DNA of 64,000 bases, taken from positions 1-64,000 of the forward strand of contig CAYSHI010000304.1 in the NCBI GenBank assembly GCA_964430745.1, in the 5' to 3' direction. Shown here piece by piece: positions 24,088 through 32,686 of this stretch (positions are counted from its first letter, which is position 1; every line of letters begins with the position of its first letter). The position numbers were made by a program, and so were the translations under genes. The notes below the pieces were generated by a model. That model made no database searches, was not told the origin of the DNA, and saw only the letters and a list, made by a program, of their open reading frames with translations. This stretch comes from CBDCGW01 sp964430745 (GTDB lineage: Bacteria > Acidobacteriota > UBA890).

Positions 24088-24294
24088 GACACACCGCCGG
24101 AAGCCCCTGCGCCCGGCACCATGTCTCTACGGCCGTCACGCCTCGAAAGAGAGCGCCTACCCCGTTCCTGCTGGTTCCTTCCCCGCGCCGAGACCGGTGC
24201 ATCTCCGCCCCCTCGAATAACGGTGCTGGAACCGAGATGGGCCAGCCGGTGACGAAAAAGCGCTGCCCCTTGGCCCCCGACGCCCGTTCCCGCG

Positions 24295-24314
24295 GGTGCC
24301 GAAATATCGGCACC
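24295..24314. promoter_or_regulatory. 8-bp-arm dyad, candidate enhancer site for the sigma-54 promoter
   Basis: ggtgccga-aata-tcggcacc is an inverted repeat with a 4-nt centre, located about 117 nt upstream of the -24 element. This is a typical distance for a sigma-54 activator site. A second hairpin-like repeat (aaaccc...gggttt, about 24389-24411) lies between it and the promoter. The intergenic region 24088-24490 holds nothing else recognisable. Confidence 0.45.
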
Positions 24315-24430
24315 TGCCCGCCAAGGTCTTCTCGGGCCGCCGATTTCACGTCATCTCGGCTTCGGCAACCTGCCCGTCGAATTCGCACAAACCCCTATGA
24401 GCATAGGGTTTCCTTCTATCGCGGACAGCC

Positions 24431-24447
24431 TGGCATGAGGCTTGCTA
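24431..24447 (+). promoter_or_regulatory. Sigma-54 (-24/-12) promoter
   Basis: TGGCAT-gaggc-TTGCTA, a near-consensus RpoN promoter with GG (24432-24433) and GC (24444-24445) separated by exactly 10 nt. The predicted start near 24457 gives a leader of about 34 nt to the ATG at 24491. A sigma-54-dependent activator is encoded 1.6 kb downstream. Confidence 0.75.
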
Positions 24448-24490
24448 TTAAGAGGCGCAGAAGTTCACTGCAGCCAACAAGGAGCTTCAC

Positions 24491-25555
24491 ATGCCAAGGA
24501 TCATCCAGCCGGTGGTATCGCCAAGGGGGCGTATCATCGTACTTACCGGCGCGACCCTGTGGCTCATCGCCGCGATGGTGCTTTCAGCGACACCCGACGG
24601 GGTGCGCGCAAGCACCGGCGATGTAACACGCACGTTCGCGACCAACATTGTTCACTCCCTGGACGAGCTCGACGGGGCTCCCGGGATCCTCTACTACCCA
24701 CGCGTCGCCACGGACGCGCTCGGGCGCGCATACGTCGCCGACGAAGGCCAGCATCACGTCGTTCGCCTGGCTGCCGACCTCCGCACAGCGGAAACCGTCT
24801 TCGGCAGGGAAGGCGCGGGCCCAGGCGAGCTTCGGATGCCCCACGACGTCGCCACCGACAGCAAAGGAAACGTCTTCGTCGCCGACCTGGAACTGAACCG
24901 CATCATCAAGTTCGCCGACGACGGCACCTTCGTGCGCCAGATTGCGGCACCGGGCGCGGCGTCCCTGCTGGTGGACTCGCAGGATCGTCTCATCGCCTAC
25001 CCGGCGCCCGGAACGGCCCTCCTGCAGCGCTACGACAACGATCTCGACGAGATCGATACGCTGCTGGAGAAACCCGATCCCAAGAGATATCGGTCGTCGC
25101 TGGGCGTGCTCCTTGCCATGGGACGAGACGATCATCTCTACGTGCTCGATCAGGCAGGCCCGACGCTTTCGGTTTACGACCGCGAGATGAACCGGGTCGA
25201 CGAGTGGAATGTCGAGCCACCGCAGCTCCGCGAATCTATCGACGCCCATCTGGAGACCATGCGGAAGCGGATGCCGGAAGGCTACACCGCGCACTGGAAC
25301 GGCATTCAGTCGATGGCCATCGACCCGAGCGGCCAGCTTTTGGCTTTCTTCTACCTGGTGAAGGAATCCCCCGACGTCAAATACACCCAGGTGGCCTGGT
25401 ACCAGGTCGACGGTACCCGCCTGTGGGTTGAAAAACGTAGCGGAAAGGTCCTGAGCGGCGCCCTGCTGCCCGGCGGCCATATGGTCGAAGGAAACGCGGA
25501 AGAGGTTTTCGTCCGCAAGCTTCAAACCACCCCCACGACCTCGGGCAACAACTGA
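24491..25555 (+). CDS. Exported NHL / six-bladed beta-propeller-like protein
   Basis: 354 aa. A signal-anchor-like N-terminus (IVLTGATLWLIAAMVLS, cleavage near VRAS) precedes repeated blades with the NHL-type pattern YYPRVATDALGRAYVADEGQ and MPHDVATDSKGNVFVADLEL, then DQAGPTLSVYDRE. Such propellers bind ligands or proteins on the cell surface. AAGGAG precedes ATG 24491. The gene is driven by a sigma-54 promoter and followed after 40 nt by a Cys-rich mini-protein, so the two are probably made together. Confidence 0.78.
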   Translation: MPRIIQPVVSPRGRIIVLTGATLWLIAAMVLSATPDGVRASTGDVTRTFATNIVHSLDELDGAPGILYYPRVATDALGRAYVADEGQHHVVRLAADLRTAETVFGREGAGPGELRMPHDVATDSKGNVFVADLELNRIIKFADDGTFVRQIAAPGAASLLVDSQDRLIAYPAPGTALLQRYDNDLDEIDTLLEKPDPKRYRSSLGVLLAMGRDDHLYVLDQAGPTLSVYDREMNRVDEWNVEPPQLRESIDAHLETMRKRMPEGYTAHWNGIQSMAIDPSGQLLAFFYLVKESPDVKYTQVAWYQVDGTRLWVEKRSGKVLSGALLPGGHMVEGNAEEVFVRKLQTTPTTSGNN

Positions 25556-25595
25556 GATGCCTCCGACGGCCCAGCGGAACACAAGGAGACAAACG

Positions 25596-25847
25596 ATGAG
25601 AAAGCAAGGAAAGCGCAACTGGTTCGATATCGCAACGACGTTGTGGGCGATCACGCTGGTGATCGTCGCCGTCACCTGGGTCGCCACGCCGGTCTTCGCC
25701 GGCGGCGGTCCCAACTGCATCGGCGTCTGCGTGGAAGAGGGTCTCTGCGAGGATGAGGGCGGCTGCAAGACCGCCGAGTACGAAGGTGGGCAGTGCGGCG
25801 GCGACTGCCGCGATGGCGGCGAGTGGACGTGCCCGATGGGTGTCTAG
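25596..25847 (+). CDS. Small secreted cysteine-rich protein
   Basis: 83 aa from ATG 25596 (AAGGAGA about 8 nt upstream); an upstream in-frame ATG at 25557 has no ribosome site. An N-terminal hydrophobic helix (IATTLWAITLVIVAVTWVA) ends at VFA-GGG, a signal-peptidase-type site. The predicted mature part is ~48 residues with seven Cys in CxxxC-like spacing and many Gly, Glu and Asp. No family recognised. Pairing with a beta-propeller gene recalls the NVEALA mini-proteins of Bacteroidetes, but no homology is claimed. A strong terminator follows. Confidence 0.7.
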   Translation: MRKQGKRNWFDIATTLWAITLVIVAVTWVATPVFAGGGPNCIGVCVEEGLCEDEGGCKTAEYEGGQCGGDCRDGGEWTCPMGV

Positions 25848-25949
25848 GCAAGCCTCGCGCCATCACGATTGGCTGCGGTGAATGGCGCGCGCCGGCTGGC
25901 GGGTCTTCCCCCCTTGCACCTGCCAACCGGCGCCGCGCCAACCGCTAAA

Positions 25950-25992
25950 CGCTTCGCGGCGAGCCGACGGGCTTGCCGCGAAGCGCTTTTTT
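25950..25992 (+). terminator. Rho-independent terminator of the propeller/Cys-rich operon
   Basis: A 16-bp stem (25950-25965 with 25970-25985, one G-U pair, loop GACG) followed by six T (25987-25992). It separates this operon from the convergent activator gene. Confidence 0.85.
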
Positions 25993-26060
25993 GTCCAAAA
26001 AATCGGCCCGCCGCGGCGCGCGGGAGGTGAGGCGCGCCGAGGGGGCCGCTTTCTTCGTTG

Positions 26061-27680
26061 CTATTGCACCCCGTAACGACGCAGCTTCGACTGCAGCGTC
26101 GTGCGCGGGATGTCGAGCATCCGTGCCGCTTGGCTGATGTTGCCCTTGGCCATCGACAACACCTTACGCAGGTGGGCGGCGGTGGCACCGTCGAGGCTGA
26201 GGCTCTCGCGGCCGGCGCCGTTCCCGGCCCGCGCGAACGAACTCTTCCCGACCGTGCCCGCCGGCACAATCGCCAGGTCTGCAGCCGGGTAGACATCGGT
26301 GTTCCAGCCGCTCGAGCCGTCCATCGTCCGGCCGCTGCCGTTGTTGCGCCCGTTGCTCACCGAGCGCCCGTTGCTGTTCGATCTACCACTCCTGCCTGAA
26401 CGCGGGTTGCCGTCGGACGGCGTGCGTCCGTTGGGGTTCCCGCTCCCGGAGGAGTCGTTTCCGGCCGCCCGAAACGCTCCCTGAAGACCCTCGGTGGCAT
26501 CGGCCTCAGGTGCGCGCGTGGGCGAAGGAAGCAGCGTCAGCCGGGCGCCCGGCGCATGGCCACGAGGCGGATCCGACAGCCCCGGAAACGGAATGGACTC
26601 GATGCGTCCGGAGCAGGCCGTCGCGGCGGCGCGCAGCACGAGGTTGCGCAACTCGCGCACGTTGCCCGGAAACGGGTACCCCAACAAGCTTCCGAGCGCT
26701 TCAGACACGAGCTCCAGCGATTGTCCCCAACGTTCCTCGAGAACACGGACGAAGTGACGTGCCAACACAGGGATGTCGTCTAGCCTGTGGCGCAACGGTG
26801 GTACATCGATCGTCAGCGACGTCAGGCGGTAGTAGAGATCGCTGCGGAACCGGCCTGCGGCTACGTCCGCCGCGAGATCGCGGTTGGTGGCGGCGATGAT
26901 GCGTACGTCGATCCGCTGCATGCGTCCCTCGTCGCCGAGTTGCTGCATCTCGCCGTATTCGAGGACACGCAACAAGGCCGCCTGCAGACCCGGTCCCATC
27001 TCGCCGATCTCGTCGAGGAACAGTGTCGCCCCATCGGCAATCTCGAAGCGTCCGCGCTGGTCGCGGACGGCGCCCGTAAAGGCGCCACGACGATGCCCGA
27101 ACAGCTCGCTGGCAATGAGCTCGTCCGGCACCGCGGCGCAGTTGATGGTGCTGAGCGGCAGGTCGTTGCGAGAGCTGACGCAGTGCACCATCTGCGCGAT
27201 GAGCTCCTTGCCGACGCCGGTTTCTCCCTGGATCAGCACGGGCTCGTCCAACGCTGCATAGCGGCGTGCCAGCATCTCGACGTGTCGAATACCCGGGCTG
27301 TGCCCGACGATGGTCTGCTGCAGACCTTCATCGCCGAGGCACCGGCGCGCTTCCCAGGTTGCCAGCATCTCGGCAACCCGCGCAGCATGCTCGTGCGCCG
27401 ATCCGTTGACGGGCTCGGCCGCCTCCAGACCGACAGTGCCGCATACGCGTCCGGCAAGATCGACCGGAACCTCTACGCCATACGGGTACCGGGACGCCGC
27501 GGGATCTCCGGCCGCCTCGACGGTGTGGGCCTGGAGCTTCGCCCAGGCTCGTCGGGCGCCGGGGGCGGTGAGACAATCGCTCGCCGCCGCATGAAGTGCC
27601 GCCTCGCGATCCGCATCCTGCGGAGGACGGCATAGGAACTCCAACAGTCCAGACTCGGCCAGGTTACCGGCCTGCATCAT
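26061..27680 (-). CDS. Sigma-54-dependent transcriptional activator with Fis-type HTH
   Basis: 539 aa. N-terminal ~115 residues form a divergent sensory region, GAF-like in predicted shape but not certain. The AAA+ domain has Walker A GETGVGKE (152-159), the sigma-54 contact loop GAFTGA (199-204), Walker B ATLFLDEIGEM and an arginine-finger region. A ~100-residue low-complexity linker rich in Ser/Gly/Asn/Arg separates it from the C-terminal Fis HTH (ISQAARMLDIPRTTLQSKLRRYG). GGAGGTGA lies 6 nt before ATG 27680. It is convergent with the sigma-54-promoted operon and is the obvious candidate to activate it. The inducing signal is unknown. Confidence 0.92.
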   Translation of the reverse strand: MMQAGNLAESGLLEFLCRPPQDADREAALHAAASDCLTAPGARRAWAKLQAHTVEAAGDPAASRYPYGVEVPVDLAGRVCGTVGLEAAEPVNGSAHEHAARVAEMLATWEARRCLGDEGLQQTIVGHSPGIRHVEMLARRYAALDEPVLIQGETGVGKELIAQMVHCVSSRNDLPLSTINCAAVPDELIASELFGHRRGAFTGAVRDQRGRFEIADGATLFLDEIGEMGPGLQAALLRVLEYGEMQQLGDEGRMQRIDVRIIAATNRDLAADVAAGRFRSDLYYRLTSLTIDVPPLRHRLDDIPVLARHFVRVLEERWGQSLELVSEALGSLLGYPFPGNVRELRNLVLRAAATACSGRIESIPFPGLSDPPRGHAPGARLTLLPSPTRAPEADATEGLQGAFRAAGNDSSGSGNPNGRTPSDGNPRSGRSGRSNSNGRSVSNGRNNGSGRTMDGSSGWNTDVYPAADLAIVPAGTVGKSSFARAGNGAGRESLSLDGATAAHLRKVLSMAKGNISQAARMLDIPRTTLQSKLRRYGVQ

Positions 27681-27719
27681 GACTCACCTCCCCTTGCTTG
27701 TGCCTCCCCCGTCGTTAGG

Positions 27720-27786
27720 GTCAGATGCACCCCTACATTACATAACGGTCGGGGTGCCTCCCCTTACGACCGCATCTGCATCTGAC
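27720..27786. promoter_or_regulatory. Nested inverted repeats upstream of the sigma-54 activator gene
   Basis: An outer 10-bp pair (gtcagatgca 27720-27729, tgcatctgac 27777-27786) encloses an inner 7-bp pair (gcacccc 27727-27733, ggggtgc 27751-27757). The position, 40 nt upstream of the activator start and 180 nt before the beta-barrel gene on the other strand, suggests an operator, but no promoter hexamers are clear. Confidence 0.4.
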
Positions 27787-27963
27787 CGGCATTTTGGCTG
27801 CGGTAGGCTGCGGTGATCAGTGCTGATGCGTTCAAGACAGTGCACCAAAAAATGACACATTGCCAGCCCCCCACGGAGGTTCAAGGGCTACAATCGGCGC
27901 GACATTCATCACCATGCAAAACAGTGCCCGCGAACTCGCTATCGTTTGCGATCGGAGAGAGCG

Positions 27964-28575
27964 ATGCCTACCCGTCCATTGCCGGCCGGCCTAGTGCTCA
28001 TGGCTTCCGTCACGTTGCTCGTTCCCGCTGCCGCGACGGCGGGGCCGGAGTTGACGTTTTCGATCGGCGCGATCATCGGCGACTCGCTCACGGACGTCCT
28101 CCAGGTGCGCCCCGAGAACCTCACGGAGGGATTCCAGAACGCTCCGTTCTTCGCCGGACGCGTGGGCTGGAGCGCCTTCCCCTTCGCTATCGAGGGGACC
28201 TTGGCCTATAGCCCCAGTGCGGTGAACATTGCCGGCGTGGGCAGTCTCGACGCGAACCTCGTCTACGCCGAAGCGGAGCTGCAGATCCTCATCTTGCCGG
28301 GGCCGATCGCTCCGTTCGTGGGCGGCGGAATCGGCATCCACTCGATCGATATCCGCTCGCTCATCGTGCCGCGCGAAACCGTCGTCGGCTACACCCTCGG
28401 CGGCGGACTCAAAGCAGCGTTCGGCTCACTCGGTCTGCGCGTGGACCTGCGCGACCACATCACGCCCCTGAAGGTCGCCGACCTTAGCGACGAGTTCCTC
28501 ACCGTGATCGGCATCGTCAACAACACGACGATCCACAATGTGGAGTTGTCCGGAGGGATCACCATCCGCTTTTGA
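27964..28575 (+). CDS. Outer-membrane beta-barrel protein
   Basis: 203 aa from ATG 27964 (GAGAG just upstream). A signal peptide ends near ATA-GPE. The mature chain has alternating hydrophobic/polar strands (FAGRVGWSAFPFAIEGTLAYS, PFVGGGIGIHSI, GYTLGGGLKAAFGSLGLRVDLRDHI) and a C-terminal Phe (GGITIRF), the assembly signature for BamA substrates. It resembles small OmpA-like or OmpW-like barrels in general shape; ligand unknown. A structured repeat begins 9 nt after its stop. Confidence 0.75.
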   Translation: MPTRPLPAGLVLMASVTLLVPAAATAGPELTFSIGAIIGDSLTDVLQVRPENLTEGFQNAPFFAGRVGWSAFPFAIEGTLAYSPSAVNIAGVGSLDANLVYAEAELQILILPGPIAPFVGGGIGIHSIDIRSLIVPRETVVGYTLGGGLKAAFGSLGLRVDLRDHITPLKVADLSDEFLTVIGIVNNTTIHNVELSGGITIRF

Positions 28576-28584
28576 AGTAGGCGA

Positions 28585-28695
28585 GCGCGGAGAGGGGCGA
28601 TGGCTGCGTTGCGCTTGTTTCGATCGCTTCCGCGTACTGATGTACGCGTCCGCTCACGAAGACGGCGCGCGCCTTGCCCTCGCCCCTCTCCGCGC
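28585..28695 (+). repeat. Structured 3'-UTR repeat element, copy B
   Basis: A 16-bp perfect outer stem (28585-28600 with 28680-28695) encloses a core with hairpin cgcgtac-tgat-gtacgcg (28631-28648). The core is homologous over about 85 nt to the reverse complement of the element at 116-237, but the outer stem has a different sequence. It starts 9 nt after the barrel gene stop, in the same orientation relative to that gene as copy A is to htpX. Bases 28696-28769 hold no recognisable feature. Confidence 0.7.
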
Positions 28696-28769
28696 CCGCT
28701 GCAGGTTTCTGTCGGGTTGCGGGGGCACCTCGGGTGCTCCCGCGCCTCGGCCGGCTGCTTCCACCGGCG

Positions 28770-29789
28770 CTAACGGAGATTCTGGCGGAAGAAGCGGACT
28801 ACCAGGAAGGCGTCGATGAGATAGAAGGGGGGGCGGCCCAGGGTGTAGTGGCCGCACGGGAGGATGGCCCGGCGGAAACCGACCTCGGCGTCGCGCAGGG
28901 AATCGGCGAGGGCCTGCGCGTGCTGCGGAAGGAAGATCGGGTCGTAGGCTCCGGAGACCAGAAGCAGGGCGGGCTGCCGGTCGTACAGGCGGTCGGTGAA
29001 ATGAGCCGGAGAGATCGGTGCCCAGCAGCGTCGCAGGGTCTCCAGGTCGATGTGCCCGTCGAGGCTCTCGCGGACGTGCCGCGTCGCCAGACCCTCCCAC
29101 ACGACATCGGCGAAGTACCCGGCGACATGATTGAATGCGGCGGCGTCGATCCCTTCCTCGTGTGTGAGGGCGAGGAAGCCGACACAGGATCCGAGGCTCG
29201 TGCCCATCAGGCCGATGCGCCGGTATCCCTGCGCCCGCAGCCAGGCCACCGCGAGGCGAACTTCAACCACCGCCCGCCGTACCTCCTGTAATGTCAATCC
29301 CAGCACCGGGCTGACCATGGCGTCCGCTCGCACCATACGCGGGGGGCGGCGATCCTCGTGGTAGGGCAGCGTCATTCGCAAGGCATCGAAACCGAATCGG
29401 CTGAGAATTCGGCACGCGCCCACCATCGAGTCTTCGTCGGCATTCCACTGCGGGATCACGACAATGGCGCGGCCGTCCGCGTCCGCGGCCTCGAACATGC
29501 GCGCCGACGCCCGCCGCACTTCGGGATCCTCGCTCGGAAGCGGAGAGTCGAAGGTGAGCCGGTGGCCGTCGAAGACCGCGCCCGACATCGCGCCGATCCG
29601 GTAAAAGTCGGTACTCGCGCGGCGCATCTCGGCCGCCATATCTGCCAGCTCCGAGCCGTCCGACACGCGCTGCGGATCGACGAGGCCCGCGAGATGATCG
29701 ACGCCCAGTCCGAATTCCTGGGATCGCCGATCGTCCGCGTGATCGTCGAAGATCGAACGCTCCCATCGGTGAAAGAAACGACGCAGCAT
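28770..29789 (-). CDS. Alpha/beta hydrolase family protein (ABHD18-like)
   Basis: 339 aa. Nucleophile elbow GTSLGS (serine) lies near residue 195 in RRIGLMGTSLGSCVGFLAL. A C-terminal acid (SGAYDPIFLPQ) and histidine (LPCGHYTLG) complete a plausible triad. No signal peptide. The fold resembles ABHD18/DUF2048-type hydrolases; the substrate is not deducible. It is divergent from pyruvate kinase, whose coding region begins about 110 nt away. Confidence 0.75.
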   Translation of the reverse strand: MLRRFFHRWERSIFDDHADDRRSQEFGLGVDHLAGLVDPQRVSDGSELADMAAEMRRASTDFYRIGAMSGAVFDGHRLTFDSPLPSEDPEVRRASARMFEAADADGRAIVVIPQWNADEDSMVGACRILSRFGFDALRMTLPYHEDRRPPRMVRADAMVSPVLGLTLQEVRRAVVEVRLAVAWLRAQGYRRIGLMGTSLGSCVGFLALTHEEGIDAAAFNHVAGYFADVVWEGLATRHVRESLDGHIDLETLRRCWAPISPAHFTDRLYDRQPALLLVSGAYDPIFLPQHAQALADSLRDAEVGFRRAILPCGHYTLGRPPFYLIDAFLVVRFFRQNLR

Positions 29790-29902
29790 GGCCCGCCGAT
29801 GCTAGCAGGGCGCCGAAGCCGCGCCGACAAGGTGGCAATAACGGCCCGCGCTCGGTAGATTGCCGGCGGGCACTTACGTCGCCGGACAAGGGAGAGTTCG
29901 TC

Positions 29903-31366
29903 ATTTCCGCATCGCCCCTGCCGCTACGGCGGACGAAAATCGTCTGTACGCTCGGCCCCGCCACGGAGAGCTTCGAGCAGATTCGCGCCCTGTTCGAGGC
30001 GGGCATGGACGTTGCCCGCCTGAACTTCTCGCACGGCACCATCGAGTGGCACCGTGAGCGGGCCCGCATGCTTCGGGCAATCTCCGAGGATGCCGGACGG
30101 CCGATCGGCATTCTCCAGGACCTGCCGGGACCCAAGATCCGCGTCGGCGAGTTTCCCAAGGGTCCGGTGAAGCTCAAGGCGGGGAACACGTTCATCCTCA
30201 GCACCGACCCGGTCGACGGCAACAAGCGACGCGCCTCGATCAACCATCCCGAGCTCGCTGAGCAGGTACAGCCCGGCGACCCGATCCTTCTGTCCGACGG
30301 CAACATCCAGATGACGGTGGAGTCGATCGACGAGCGCGGCATCGTCTGCAAGGTCACGGTGGGCGGCAGGCTCGGTCCGCACAAAGGCGTGAACCTGCCC
30401 ACCCGCTCGCTCTCGATCCCGGCGATGACCGCCTACGACTACGAAGCTCTCGCCGCCGGTCTCGACATGGGCGTCGACTTCGTTGCCATGTCCTTCGTTC
30501 GCACCCGCGACGATGTCGAGCTGGCCCGCCAGGCGATGCGTGATCACGGCCGCGAGATTCCCATCATCGCCAAGATCGAAAAACACGAGGCGGTGGCCAA
30601 TCTCGACGACATCATCGGCGCCGTCGACGGCGTCATGGTGGCGCGTGGCGACCTGGCGGTCGACATCCCGCTCTGGGACGTACCGCAAGTGCAGAAACGA
30701 GTCATCGCGACGGCCAACAACGCAGCCAAGCCCGTGATCACGGCAACGCAGATGTTGCTGTCGATGGTCGACTCGCCACGACCTGCCCGCGCCGAGACCA
30801 GCGACGTCGCCAACGCCCTGTACGACGGCACCGACGCCGTCATGCTCTCGGAGGAAACGGCCATAGGCCATCACGCCGTCGAGGCGGTCGACGTGATGGC
30901 GAAGATCTGTATCGCCACCGAGCGCGAGCGCTACAAGCCGGGCACTTTCAACAGCCTGCCGGAGCACCGCCGGCACCTCGTCCCGGACACGGTTGCCGCG
31001 GCTGCGTGCATGGTTGCCCGGCTCCTGCAGGCAACGGCACTGGTCGTCCCGACCCGGACCGGAAGCTCGGCGATAAAGATCGCCGCCTGCAGGCCCACCC
31101 AGCCCATCGTCGCCATCGGAACCCACATCGAAGCGGTCAGTCGAATGACGCTGATCTGGGGAGTGATACCCATCTACGGTGAGGAGCTATTGACCCACGA
31201 GTCGATGCTCATGGAGGTCGAGCGGCGCGGCGAAGCAGCCGGCCTGCTCCACGACGGCGACCTCCTCGTGGTCACCGCGGGATTTCCGGTGGGTGGGCCC
31301 GGCAGCACCAACACGGTTACCGTCAAGACCGTGGGCGAACAGTTGATCACGATCGGCTCGGAATGA
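29903..31366 (+). CDS. pyk: Pyruvate kinase, apparently starting at ATT
   Basis: 487 aa from ATT 29903. Converts phosphoenolpyruvate and ADP to pyruvate and ATP. Motifs include RRTKIVCTLGPATES at the N-terminus, DVARLNFSHG, IIAKIEKHEAVANLDDII, MVARGDLAVDIP and ITATQMLLSMVDSPRPARAETSDVANA; the C-terminal domain is complete. The conserved N-terminal strand lies upstream of the first ATG (30005), and no in-frame ATG, GTG or TTG exists between 29790 and 30005. GGGAGAG (29890-29896) sits 6 nt before ATT 29903, so an infC-like ATT start is proposed; CTG 29918 is the alternative. A truncated start at 30005 would remove an essential part of the barrel. Confidence 0.88.
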   Translation: MSASPLPLRRTKIVCTLGPATESFEQIRALFEAGMDVARLNFSHGTIEWHRERARMLRAISEDAGRPIGILQDLPGPKIRVGEFPKGPVKLKAGNTFILSTDPVDGNKRRASINHPELAEQVQPGDPILLSDGNIQMTVESIDERGIVCKVTVGGRLGPHKGVNLPTRSLSIPAMTAYDYEALAAGLDMGVDFVAMSFVRTRDDVELARQAMRDHGREIPIIAKIEKHEAVANLDDIIGAVDGVMVARGDLAVDIPLWDVPQVQKRVIATANNAAKPVITATQMLLSMVDSPRPARAETSDVANALYDGTDAVMLSEETAIGHHAVEAVDVMAKICIATERERYKPGTFNSLPEHRRHLVPDTVAAAACMVARLLQATALVVPTRTGSSAIKIAACRPTQPIVAIGTHIEAVSRMTLIWGVIPIYGEELLTHESMLMEVERRGEAAGLLHDGDLLVVTAGFPVGGPGSTNTVTVKTVGEQLITIGSE

Positions 31367-31470
31367 CGATGAGCTATTCCGCCATCGGCGCGAGGCGGTC
31401 CGAATCCGCGCGGACACACCTGGCGCCCACCACGGCCCGGTGGCACTGTTAGCCCCTCAACGGAGGCAGC

Positions 31471-32670
31471 TTGAACGATTCTTCTCGCGGCATCGAACAT
31501 ACGCACCGTCGCCTGTCCACGCGGGTGGAGTGTTTCACCGAATCCGTGATTCGGGAGATGACGCGAAAGGCCATGGTGCACGACGCCATCAACCTGGCGC
31601 AGGGGTTCCCCGACTTCCCAGCCCCGTCGGCGATCAAACAAGCGGCGATCGACGCGGTGAATGCGGACGTCAATCAATACGCCATCACCTGGGGGGCCAA
31701 GAGCATCCGTGATGCGATCGCCGCGAAGTTCGGCGCCGACGCCTCGCTGGAGATCGACCCCGAACGCGAGCTCACCGTCACCTGCGGGGCGACCGAAGCG
31801 ATGATCGCCACCCTCCTCGCACTCATCAATCCGGGAGACGAGGTCGTCGTCTTCGAGCCGTTCTACGAGAACTATGGTCCAGACTCGATCCTCTCCGGGG
31901 CGAGCGTGCGCTACGTCCCACTGCGGGCGCCGGATTGGGAGATGGACCCCGCCGAGCTCGAGTCCGCCTTCAACGAGAAAACAAAAGCGGTCATCATCAA
32001 CACGCCGAACAACCCCACGGGCAAGGTGTTCTCGGACGAGGAGCTTGAAGCCATCGCCCGCCTGTGCCGCCGATTCGACGTCATCGCCATCACGGACGAG
32101 ATCTACGAACACATCATCTATGGCGAGCCCGATGCGCCGCTGCAACACCGCTCGATGATCACGTTCGACGGCATGCGCGACCGCACCGTCGTTATCAACG
32201 GTATGTCCAAGACCTATTCGGTGACCGGCTGGCGCGTGGGCTGGACGATCGCCGAACCGGGGATCACGGACGCCATCCGTAAGGTCCACGACTTCCTGAC
32301 GGTCGGCGCCGCGGCGCCGCTTCAGGAAGCAGGCGTCGTCGCCCTCCGCCAACCCGCTGCCTATTATGATGAGCTCCGCGATGGATACCGGGCCCGGCGG
32401 GACCTACTGTGCGAGGCGCTGGAGCGCGCCGGTTTCGGCTTCACCGTGCCGCGGGGCGCCTATTACGTGATGACGGACATCAGCTCCTTCGGCTACTCGG
32501 ACGACCTTGCATTCTCCCGGTTTCTCGTGGAGAAGGTGGGCATTGCCGTCGTTCCGGGCTCCTCTTTCTACAACGCCCCGGAGCGCGGATCGCAGCAGGT
32601 GCGCTTCGCCTTCTGCAAGCGGAGAGAAACGCTCAGGGCTGCAGCCCAACGCCTCGAAAAACTTCGATAA
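31471..32670 (+). CDS. Class I/II PLP-dependent aminotransferase
   Basis: 399 aa, fold-type I. The Schiff-base lysine lies in NGMSKTYSVTGWRVG; other motifs are NLAQGFPDFPAP, VTCGATEAMIA, NTPNNPTGKVF and ITDEIYEH. This pattern is shared by methionine/kynurenine/aspartate aminotransferases, so the substrate is not fixed. The start is TTG 31471, with GGAGG about 6 nt upstream. An ACT-domain gene follows by 16 nt, hinting at amino-acid-linked regulation. Confidence 0.88.
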   Translation: MNDSSRGIEHTHRRLSTRVECFTESVIREMTRKAMVHDAINLAQGFPDFPAPSAIKQAAIDAVNADVNQYAITWGAKSIRDAIAAKFGADASLEIDPERELTVTCGATEAMIATLLALINPGDEVVVFEPFYENYGPDSILSGASVRYVPLRAPDWEMDPAELESAFNEKTKAVIINTPNNPTGKVFSDEELEAIARLCRRFDVIAITDEIYEHIIYGEPDAPLQHRSMITFDGMRDRTVVINGMSKTYSVTGWRVGWTIAEPGITDAIRKVHDFLTVGAAAPLQEAGVVALRQPAAYYDELRDGYRARRDLLCEALERAGFGFTVPRGAYYVMTDISSFGYSDDLAFSRFLVEKVGIAVVPGSSFYNAPERGSQQVRFAFCKRRETLRAAAQRLEKLR

Positions 32671-32686
32671 CCCGGGAGTCGCTCAC

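Noticed and set aside
30005..30007. ATG as the start of pyruvate kinase
   Set aside because: It would remove the conserved first strand and the RRTKIVCTLGPATES segment; in-frame coding continues upstream to a ribosome-site-like sequence.
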